Positions 1 through 6,554 of a stretch of 11,872 nt of DNA are shown piece by piece. The notes under the pieces are model-generated. The model was not told the DNA's origin, searched no databases, and saw only the letters and a program-made list of their open reading frames with translations. The DNA comes from CAZKUN01 sp964555935 (GTDB taxonomy: Bacteria > Armatimonadota > Zipacnadia > Zipacnadales > VGFC01): contig CAZKUN010000277.1 in assembly GCA_964555935.1 (NCBI GenBank), forward strand, positions 1 to 11,872, given 5' to 3'. The position numbers and the translations under genes are program-made. Within the stretch, counting starts at the first letter, position 1. Each line of letters begins with the position of its first letter.

Positions 1-1405
1 CGAGACGCGCGAGAAGTGGGGCGAGACATTCGCGTGGATCCGGGACTACCTGGGCGACGATTCGCCGCAGACATCCGAGGCCGGGCACGACCAACTCACC
101 GGATACCTGGACGGCGCGGACTGCCAGCACCTGGAACTGGTGGACGAACCCGTCCGGCATGCGATTGCCCTGAAGTGCGATGACTGGGAGCGCGTTCCGT
201 GGTACGACGCGGTGCTCCACGACAAGTTCATCCTGCACGGCGTCGGCTACTCGGGGCGGTACCAGAACTCCCGCTCGCGAGCGCACCACGGGATCACCTC
301 GGATGACTACATCTCAGCCGAGGTGCTGACCGGGCACGCGCTGATGGTCGATGCGGGTTGCTGGGGCAGACCGGCGGTGCGGAAGTACTGGCTCGCGCAG
401 GACGTGGCGAGGCAACTCGCGCTGAAGAATGTCGAGGAAACCGAGTATGTTGATGGCGACATGCACCGGCAAAGAGTCACGTGGAGCGACGGGACCATCG
501 TCCACGTCAACCGTGGCGACGACGAGTGGACGGTGGACGGGCACGTGCTGCCGAAGTACGGATACCTGGCCCAGGCGGACGGACTGGAATCCTCGATTGA
601 GATGACGGATGGCACCTACAGCGAGAAGACGATCGGCGCGAGCGGCTGGTACTGCAACGCGCGCACCTACAACCCGAGCCGGCGCGTGCAGATCCAGCCA
701 AGGCTTGAGAATGTCGACATCGCCGGAGACACGGTCAGGTGGGACGTGGTCTGGGACGCGCAAGAACCCGCGCCTCGGGACATGCGGATCTTCGGTCACT
801 TCTACGACCCGGACGCTGGGACGCGAAACACGATTGCCTTCCAAGACGATCACGACGCGCCGACGCCCACAAGCCAGTGGGATGGCGAGATCCGGTACTC
901 GCGAACGGTGACCGTGCCGGAGGACGCCGACGGTGAGTACGTCGCGTGTCTCGGGATGTACGATCAGCGCGGGCGGCTTCCGCTGATGGGACCACAGTCG
1001 GAGGCATCCCAGGGCGGCGACGCGATCTGGGTGGGGACGATTACCGTGAGGCGCGACGTCGGTAGAATCGCTGAGATCACCTTTGCCCAGCCCCCAGAGC
1101 CCGAGCCGCTGCCGGAGCCGCGAGTGAACCTGGCGAAGGTCCCGCTCGACTTCGGCTTCGCGGTGACGGACGGAGCGTTCCGCGTCCGCAAGACGACCAG
1201 CGGCCTGACGCTCACGCCGCTGCCGGACGGGCCGGGATTTGACGTGACGCTACGCCTGGCGGAGTTCGGGCTGCGTGGCGCGGTGGCCTCGGCAACCGCC
1301 ATCGCCGACGACGGCGCGGAGACGCCGGTGGACTTCCGTGAGGACGCCGGGACGGTCAGCTTTCGCGTTGATGGCGAGGCGTTCGCGTACGAGATCGGCC
1401 TGTAG
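1..1405 (+). CDS. Glycoside-hydrolase-like protein, C-terminal part (5' end outside window)
   Basis: The reading frame is open from base 2, with no stop before TAG at 1403-1405, so 467 residues of a longer protein are visible. A GTG at 140 could be read as a start, but coding sequence continues upstream of it and has the same character, so I treat it as internal. The N-terminal visible part (ETREKWGETFAWIRDYLGDD, then SEAGHD and GYLDGADCQH) looks like the end of a TIM-barrel catalytic domain of the DUF5696/GH101-like kind. The Glu and Asp of SEAGHD are candidate catalytic residues. Beta-rich domains with many Tyr and Trp follow. A proline/glutamate linker (PPEPEPLPEP, about 1090-1120) separates a final beta-type domain of about 90 residues. 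The family assignment is by resemblance only. The protein is probably exported, but its signal region is not in the window. It converges on the next gene with 8 bp between stops. Confidence 0.6.
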   Translation, partial: ETREKWGETFAWIRDYLGDDSPQTSEAGHDQLTGYLDGADCQHLELVDEPVRHAIALKCDDWERVPWYDAVLHDKFILHGVGYSGRYQNSRSRAHHGITSDDYISAEVLTGHALMVDAGCWGRPAVRKYWLAQDVARQLALKNVEETEYVDGDMHRQRVTWSDGTIVHVNRGDDEWTVDGHVLPKYGYLAQADGLESSIEMTDGTYSEKTIGASGWYCNARTYNPSRRVQIQPRLENVDIAGDTVRWDVVWDAQEPAPRDMRIFGHFYDPDAGTRNTIAFQDDHDAPTPTSQWDGEIRYSRTVTVPEDADGEYVACLGMYDQRGRLPLMGPQSEASQGGDAIWVGTITVRRDVGRIAEITFAQPPEPEPLPEPRVNLAKVPLDFGFAVTDGAFRVRKTTSGLTLTPLPDGPGFDVTLRLAEFGLRGAVASATAIADDGAETPVDFREDAGTVSFRVDGEAFAYEIGL

Positions 1406-1416
1406 CGCGGGCGCTA
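1403..1416. terminator. Short inverted repeat spanning both convergent stop codons
   Basis: The sequence TAGCG-CGGG-CGCTA forms a 5-bp stem with a 4-nt loop. Its first three bases are the TAG stop of the upstream plus-strand gene, and its last three are the complement of the TAG stop of the minus-strand gene. No T-tract follows on either side, so it is not a canonical intrinsic terminator. It may be a weak bidirectional transcription end, or a chance palindrome favoured by high GC. Confidence 0.3.
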
Positions 1417-1962
1417 TCCGGTGCGGACCAGGCCCTCGACAAGCGGATCGTCGCCGGCGTCGATGTAGTTGTATCCAAACGCGAGGGCGCATAGCGGCAG
1501 GCCGAGGACGTGGATGAGTTCCTCGTGGCGGTCGAGGGCGAAGACGAACTCCTCGCCATCGCGAAGGATCGTCTCGACCTCATCGGGGTCATCGGCTTCG
1601 AAGGCCTCGCAGAGCGCCCCGGCGTCTCCCCCCACCGGCTCGGATTCGCCTGTGTCGTCGAAGTAACCGGGCATTGAGTTGTAGGTATCCCGGAGCATGC
1701 CGTCAATATAGAGCTGGAACCAGAAGACATCGTCGTCATGGTTCAGCACGGCTAGAGCCGGGCAACGGAAGCGCTCCGAGAGTTCCGCCGCGAATCCGGA
1801 CATGATGTCGATGTCCTGCTCGTCGCTGAGCGCATCGTAGATCACCGTGCATCCGCCCTCCGTCGGCGAGACAAAGGCGGTGCGGTCCAGCCCATTGAGA
1901 TGGGCGACAATATCGGTCTGCGCGGGTCCCTTGAGCGTGATGTTGGTATAGAAGTTTCCCAT
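1414..1962 (-). CDS. Conserved hypothetical acidic protein (182 aa)
   Basis: This is a complete 182-residue protein starting MGNFYTNITLKGP, with ATG at 1960-1962 and TAG at 1414-1416. It has no signal peptide or membrane segment and is strongly acidic, so it is probably cytoplasmic. Notable blocks are AFVSPTEGGCTVIYD (residues 29-43), the LNHDDDVFWFQLY stretch (73-85), YNSMPGY (94-100), GGDAGALCEAF (111-121) and LGLPLCALAFGYNYI (153-167). The pattern resembles a widespread family of single-domain hypothetical proteins found in planctomycetes, myxobacteria and actinobacteria, for which I know no function. A GGGGTAGG ribosome-binding site lies about 7-8 nt before the ATG and overlaps the end of the sulfatase gene 6 bp upstream, so the two are probably co-transcribed and translationally coupled. 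No functional link to the sulfatase can be read from the sequence. Confidence 0.85.
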   Translation of the reverse strand: MGNFYTNITLKGPAQTDIVAHLNGLDRTAFVSPTEGGCTVIYDALSDEQDIDIMSGFAAELSERFRCPALAVLNHDDDVFWFQLYIDGMLRDTYNSMPGYFDDTGESEPVGGDAGALCEAFEADDPDEVETILRDGEEFVFALDRHEELIHVLGLPLCALAFGYNYIDAGDDPLVEGLVRTG

Positions 1963-1968
1963 TTGTGC

Positions 1969-3405
1969 CTACCCCGGAGTATCGCGCTTCAGCGGCTTGT
2001 CGCGGTTGCCATAGTACTCGTTGAGATCCCACAGCTCCGCGCCGCCCACTGCGCGGAGGTCGCCGGTGGACTTCATGCGACCCTCAAGCCGCGCCCACAG
2101 TCCGGACTTCGCATCGGCGCAAGTGGCGTCATCGGCGACGTTGCTCATCTGATTCGGATCGCGCTTGAGATCGTAGAGTTCCTCGAGCGGGCGCTTGCCG
2201 AAGGCGAGGTCGAATAGCCTACCGTGCTCGTCCCGCTGGTCCATCATATAGCTCTTGCTGGGGCCGTCGTCAATATCCCGGAAGATCTCGCCCTCGCCCG
2301 CGGGCCAGCGATCGGGCTCGAAGTTGCGGATGTAGAGGTGAGCATCCGTGCGGAGCGCGCGAATGGGATAGCCCAACCCCTCGCGGCACCACGCGTGACG
2401 CTCGCGGCCCGTGCAGACAGAATCGCGCGACTCATCGACACGGCCCGATGACGATGACTCAAGCACGTCGAGGAAGCTCTTGCCAGACATCGTCTCGGGA
2501 ATCTCGAGGCCGGCGGCTTCGAGGAACGTGGGCGCGAAGTCGATGAAGCTGATGAAGTCACTCACCTCGCGGCCCGCCGGCACGCGGTCTCCCCACCGCA
2601 CCGCATGCGGCATGCGCGTCCCGAAGTCGTAGAGGTTGGCCTTGGCGCGCGGGAACGGCATGCCGTTGTCGCTGGTGACGACCACCAACGTGTTGTCGAG
2701 TTCGCCGATCTCCTCAAGGCGAGCGATCATCTCCCCCGTCTCGCGGTCATAGCGCTCGCATTCGAAGAGGTAGTCCGCGATGTCGCTCCGGACTGCCTCG
2801 GAATCCGGCATGAAGGGCGGGACGCGGATGTCGTCGAGGTTCATGCCCGATGCCACGCCGGCTCCCAATTCGTAGGGCCGGTGGGGGTCATGGCTGCCGA
2901 ACCAGAAGCAGAACGGTTGGTCGGTGTCGCGCGCCTGCATGAAGGCGCCGAAGTCCTTGTAGCCTGGGCCGGCGGCGTTAACCGCCCGGCCTCCAGGCTC
3001 CACGCGGCCGGGCCCCCACCCCTTGCGCGTCACGCCCACGTGGTAGCCGGCGGCCTGAAGCAGATCGGGGTAACAGTCGAACTCCGCGGGGAGCGTGCTC
3101 CAGAGATTCCCGCCCTCCTGAAGCTCCCAGGAATTGCGCCCCGTGCAGACCGACCCGCGCGACGCCGTGCATGTAGGCGCGGCGCAGAACGTATTGCTGA
3201 AGAGCACGCCCTCCTCGGCGACGCGATCGAAGACGGGAGTCTTCACCACCGGATCGCCCGTCGTGCCGGTGTGGACCCATGACTGGTCGTCAGATATGGC
3301 GAAGAGGATGTTCGGGCGCTTGTCAGGCATGGCGTGGCTCCTCATGGGCGCGGTGGCCGCGGCGGACGCGAGCGCGGTTGATTGGATGAAGCGCCGGCGG
3401 TTCAT
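1969..3405 (-). CDS. Tat-exported type I sulfatase with CTASR signature
   Basis: This is a complete 478-residue arylsulfatase-family hydrolase, predicted to cleave a sulfate ester from a carbohydrate outside the cytoplasm. The N-terminus NRRRFIQSTALASAAATA (from residue 2) is a twin-arginine signal. The core begins at RPNILFAISDDQ, where D39 and D40 are likely calcium ligands. The signature is C79-T-A-S-R83 followed by CTGR (87-90), so C79 is the residue that would become formylglycine. Ala81 replaces the usual Pro. R127-K128, H172 and H175 (SHDPHRP) and D246-N247 (TSDNG) match the remaining metal and substrate positions, and LYDFGTRMP (258-266) is the typical loop after them. The length is normal for planctomycete sulfatases. 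The gene is divergent from the glycosidase-like gene at 3481 and is followed 6 bp downstream by the hypothetical protein. The sulfated substrate cannot be deduced. No recognisable FGE or anSME maturase is in the window. Confidence 0.93.
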   Translation of the reverse strand: MNRRRFIQSTALASAAATAPMRSHAMPDKRPNILFAISDDQSWVHTGTTGDPVVKTPVFDRVAEEGVLFSNTFCAAPTCTASRGSVCTGRNSWELQEGGNLWSTLPAEFDCYPDLLQAAGYHVGVTRKGWGPGRVEPGGRAVNAAGPGYKDFGAFMQARDTDQPFCFWFGSHDPHRPYELGAGVASGMNLDDIRVPPFMPDSEAVRSDIADYLFECERYDRETGEMIARLEEIGELDNTLVVVTSDNGMPFPRAKANLYDFGTRMPHAVRWGDRVPAGREVSDFISFIDFAPTFLEAAGLEIPETMSGKSFLDVLESSSSGRVDESRDSVCTGRERHAWCREGLGYPIRALRTDAHLYIRNFEPDRWPAGEGEIFRDIDDGPSKSYMMDQRDEHGRLFDLAFGKRPLEELYDLKRDPNQMSNVADDATCADAKSGLWARLEGRMKSTGDLRAVGGAELWDLNEYYGNRDKPLKRDTPG

Positions 3406-3480
3406 GGCGGACGATTCTCACACGAGCCAAGGAAGACCTCCCGCAAGGTGAGCGAGGGAGTGGGCAGGAAGAGACGGCGG
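3406..3480. promoter_or_regulatory. Divergent intergenic region between sulfatase and glycosidase operon
   Basis: These 75 bases separate the start codons of two divergent transcription units, so promoters for one or both should lie here or just inside the coding ends. The region is GC-rich and I see no convincing -10/-35 pair or operator palindrome. The only clear element is AGGAAGAG at 3466-3473, a ribosome-binding site 7 nt before the ATG at 3481. Confidence 0.35.
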
Positions 3481-5367
3481 ATGACCAAGACAACGCGTGC
3501 GATGGCTGCGGCGATGGCAATCCTGGCGACAGGCGCGGCGGCGCAGGAACTCCCACTGCTCGTGGGCGGCCACGCGCATGGGGCCGAGAACATCAAGGCC
3601 CTGGCGGACCTCGGCCTGGGAAACTTCGTCTGGATACCGGCCAAGGACTACGTCATGGGCAACACCCCGTGGGATGAGCAGCAGGACGTCCTCGCGGATG
3701 TGGACGCCTGCGTCGAGCACGGCCTGCGCTTCATGGTGACTGAGAGACGGGGCCTGGGAGAGACCGTGCGAGGTGGCGGCTTCCCGCATGGCGGGCACTG
3801 TTCGGGCGATATCCACGACGAGACAACCGTGCGGGAGATCGTCCGCCGCGGAGGCGAGCTGATGGTGGGGCTCCACGGAGAGGAGCTGGATGCGGATTTC
3901 CTGCAAGAGGCAATCCGCCCGAGTTTCCGGGCGCGGACGCCTGGGCTGTACAGCTTCACCGACCGCGCCGGTGGACGCGCCTCGATGGAGGGCGAGCTTC
4001 GGCGCGAGACGGAGCTGTACCACGCATGGGGCGCGAAGTACATCCCGAACATGTGCGTGACGGGGCATCATTCGGGCTTCCGCGTCGGCGCCGACATCGT
4101 CATCGACGAGTTGTTCGAGCACCTGCCGACGGTTGAGCTGCAGTTGGCGTATCTGAGAGGCGGAGCGAAGCAGTTCGGCGGACCATGGGGCGTGTGGGTA
4201 AGCCCGTGGTTCTGGGGCCAGGTACCGTGCGAGGACAAGGAGCTGTGGCCCGCGGAGCAGGCGCAGCCCGGCGGCGGGCATTCGGCGAGCGAGTTCCGCC
4301 GGGCGCTCTGGCTGAGCTACGTGTCCGGCGCGAGGCTACTCACCATGCAAGAAACCGAACCGCTGTTCTCAAGCGACGGCGATGGGCTTAAGCTGGCTGC
4401 ATGGGGCACTGAGCTGAAGCGCTTCTGGGATTACGCGCGCGACCACGATGAGCCGATGCGGCCCATCGTCCCGATGGCGGTGCTGGTCGACAGAGACAGC
4501 GGCTGGATGCCCGCGCATCTGTGGCAGGACTGGAACCAGCACGAGACCGTCTGGGGCAAGCTACCGACCACGCGCGGCGACGCGATGCTCTCCACCTATC
4601 TCGACGTGCTGCTTCCGGGCTTTGGCCGGACGCGCGAGAGCGTGATGGAGCGGAAAGACATCTACCCCGGCTACTTCGCGGCGACGGAGACCACGCCGTT
4701 CGACATCGTGAGTTCAGACATCACGGCCGAGAAACTGGGCGAGTACCCGCTGGTGGTGGCGCTCGGCGAGATCAACATGACCGAGGAGCTGCACGCGACG
4801 CTGAGGGAGTACGTCAATGGCGGCGGGAGACTGCTCATAAACGTGCTGCAGATGAAGCGCGGCGAGGCGTACGTGCATGACGTGGATTTCCTGGGCGTGG
4901 GCCTGGGGACCCACATCCACGCATCCGCGAAGGTGGTTGTGCCCGAGGCGTTGGATGGCGTCGAGAGCGAGTACCCGGAGCCATGGTACTGCGCGATCCA
5001 TGTCTGGCCGACGGAGGACACGGAAGTGCTGGCACATGATGGTGAGGGCAACCCAGTACTGACGCGAAACGCGTGGGGCGAGGGGACCGTGTACCTCAGC
5101 ACGCCCGAGTATATGCTGGAGGGCTTCGGCGAGCAGGAGAACGCGCTCAACTTCTTCAAAGCGCTGCTGCCGACCCTCGTGCCGAGGGCGGCAGTGACGG
5201 TCGAGCAACAGGGCGACGTGAGTTGGATCGCGTCCAGGCAAGGCGAAGACATGGTGGTGGCGCTAGCGAACCACGCGAGCGAGCCGAGGTGGGTGGAAGT
5301 GACGGTTGCAGACACGACAAGCAAGCACGACATCGAGCCTGAGGACGTGCTGGTCGTCAGACAATAG
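3481..5367 (+). CDS. Secreted glycosidase-like protein with GATase-like (beta-galactosidase trimerization type) domain
   Basis: This is a 628-residue protein. I chose ATG 3481 because it follows a good ribosome-binding site and opens directly into a signal peptide (MTKTTRAMAAAMAILATGAAA, cleavage probably before QELP). An in-frame TTG at 3382 would put 33 polar residues in front and overlap the divergent sulfatase gene. Residues about 25-320 look like a TIM barrel with alternating strand/helix blocks (NFVWIPAKDYV, RFMVTERRG, ELMVGLHGEELD, GLYSFTDRAG, YIPNMCVTGHH, ARLLTMQETEP). Acidic residues E134/E135 and E291/E293 are catalytic candidates. Residues about 330-480 resemble the class I GATase-like fold that follows the barrel in GH42 and related enzymes, including LGEYPLVVALGEINMTEEL and LREYVNGGGRLLINV. 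The last 60 residues form a beta-sandwich. The substrate is unknown, and a glycan role is inferred from fold and neighbours. It is the first gene of the plus-strand operon, 14 bp before the next start. Confidence 0.75.
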   Translation: MTKTTRAMAAAMAILATGAAAQELPLLVGGHAHGAENIKALADLGLGNFVWIPAKDYVMGNTPWDEQQDVLADVDACVEHGLRFMVTERRGLGETVRGGGFPHGGHCSGDIHDETTVREIVRRGGELMVGLHGEELDADFLQEAIRPSFRARTPGLYSFTDRAGGRASMEGELRRETELYHAWGAKYIPNMCVTGHHSGFRVGADIVIDELFEHLPTVELQLAYLRGGAKQFGGPWGVWVSPWFWGQVPCEDKELWPAEQAQPGGGHSASEFRRALWLSYVSGARLLTMQETEPLFSSDGDGLKLAAWGTELKRFWDYARDHDEPMRPIVPMAVLVDRDSGWMPAHLWQDWNQHETVWGKLPTTRGDAMLSTYLDVLLPGFGRTRESVMERKDIYPGYFAATETTPFDIVSSDITAEKLGEYPLVVALGEINMTEELHATLREYVNGGGRLLINVLQMKRGEAYVHDVDFLGVGLGTHIHASAKVVVPEALDGVESEYPEPWYCAIHVWPTEDTEVLAHDGEGNPVLTRNAWGEGTVYLSTPEYMLEGFGEQENALNFFKALLPTLVPRAAVTVEQQGDVSWIASRQGEDMVVALANHASEPRWVEVTVADTTSKHDIEPEDVLVVRQ

Positions 5368-5381
5368 GGAGGCAGCATCGG

Positions 5382-6542
5382 ATGCTACCGAGAGAGCGCG
5401 TTGAAGCGACGCTGAAGCATGAAGAGCCGGATCTCGTCCCGTGGGGCGAGCACTCGATCGACTACAACATCTACGAGATGGCGCTCGGGCGCGAGACGTG
5501 GGTACACGCGAAGTTCCGCGAGCAGCAAGGCATGTGGGACGGCAAGCGTGACGAGATCGTCGAGTGCTACAAGCGCGATATCGTGGATCTCACTGACGCG
5601 CTGGACTTCGACATCATCACCGTCGGCCAGAACCCAGCGAAGGGCTCCCACCCCGCGCCGCTTGAGAAGATCGATGAGGAGACATACAAGAGCGGTCCAA
5701 ATCTCTACCGGATCTCGGCGACGACCGGCGCGCTCATGCCCTACCAGATCGACACCAGCGGGTACGAGGCGCCAACCGTCGAGCAGATCCAGGAGCAAAT
5801 CGCCAACGTCGAGGCCAACCCACCACAGAAGGCCGAGGATAGCTGCTGGGAGGTCTTTCGCCACGTCGTCAAGGAGCGCAAAGACACCCACTGGATCAAC
5901 ACGTGCATCGGCGGGATGGGCTTTCCCATCACCGGGCCGACGGATGAGATCCGCTACATGAACATGGCGCTGCATCCAGAGCTTCTCGGGCCGGTGGCTG
6001 AACTCCAGGCGAAGCAGTGCATGGCGACCTTGGAGTGGTATGCCGAAGAGGGCGCTGACTCGGTGATGCCGTGCGCGGATCTCGGCAGCTCGACAGAGCT
6101 GTTCGGCAATCCGCGGATTCTCGAGGAGCACGTCGAGCACTGGTGGAAGGCATACAACGACAAGGCGCACTCGCTGGGGCTCAAGGTCATCAAGCACTGC
6201 TGCGGCCACATCTGGGAGGCGCTGCCCGCGATGATTCGCTCGGGCTTTGATGGTTACGAGGGCGTCCAGGCCAGCGGCGGGATGGACATGAAGGAACTGA
6301 AGGAGAAGTACGGCAGTCAGTTCACGTTCTGGGGCGGCATCTGGCACGAGCATCTGATCCTCGGCTCGGCCGAGGAGATCGACGAGGACGCCCGGTATTC
6401 CATCGGCCACGGCGCGCCCGGCGGCGGGTTCATCTATGGCTCCAGCCACAGCCTGGCCGTTGGCTGCAAGCCCGAGAACCTCGAGATGATGAAGGACGCG
6501 CGCGCGAGGTATGGCACGTATCCGATCGACGTGACGGGGTAG
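5382..6542 (+). CDS. URO-D superfamily protein, MtaA/CmuA-like (probable methyltransferase-type, not HemE)
   Basis: This is a complete 386-residue cytoplasmic protein of the uroporphyrinogen decarboxylase fold. It starts MLPRERVEATLKHEEPDLVPWG, the usual opening of this superfamily, and has a GGGAGG ribosome-binding site before ATG 5382. True HemE enzymes carry a conserved arginine-rich motif near the N-terminus (RQAGRY type), which is absent here. Instead the protein has H272-C-C274-G, matching the HxC zinc motif of corrinoid-dependent methyltransferases such as MtaA and CmuA, and a C-terminal Cys362 (GCKPENLEMM) at about the right distance to be the third ligand. Other family landmarks are DSVMPCADLGSS (226-237) and the FWGGI strand (316-320). 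I infer a methyl-transfer or related C1 role. No corrinoid protein is encoded nearby. Members of this family are common in sulfatase-rich genomes with unknown substrates. The gene sits inside a glycan-type operon, 12 bp before the next start. Confidence 0.85.
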   Translation: MLPRERVEATLKHEEPDLVPWGEHSIDYNIYEMALGRETWVHAKFREQQGMWDGKRDEIVECYKRDIVDLTDALDFDIITVGQNPAKGSHPAPLEKIDEETYKSGPNLYRISATTGALMPYQIDTSGYEAPTVEQIQEQIANVEANPPQKAEDSCWEVFRHVVKERKDTHWINTCIGGMGFPITGPTDEIRYMNMALHPELLGPVAELQAKQCMATLEWYAEEGADSVMPCADLGSSTELFGNPRILEEHVEHWWKAYNDKAHSLGLKVIKHCCGHIWEALPAMIRSGFDGYEGVQASGGMDMKELKEKYGSQFTFWGGIWHEHLILGSAEEIDEDARYSIGHGAPGGGFIYGSSHSLAVGCKPENLEMMKDARARYGTYPIDVTG

Positions 6543-6554
6543 GGAGACACCCGA

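Noticed and set aside
140..142. GTG at 140 as the start of the first gene
   Set aside because: The same frame is open and protein-like back to the window edge (ETREKWGETFAWIRDYLGDD), so the gene begins outside.
2403..3170. Repeated SVCTGR peptide in the sulfatase (residues 85-90 and 329-334), suggesting a second formylglycine motif or internal duplication
   Set aside because: The second copy lies in ESRDSVCTGRERHAW, which matches the usual GRERH block of planctomycete-type sulfatases. The similarity is short and has no CxxSR context.
3382..3480. Upstream TTG start at 3382 for the secreted glycosidase-like gene
   Set aside because: It would add 33 polar residues before a clear signal peptide and overlap the divergent sulfatase start. 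ATG 3481 has a good ribosome-binding site.
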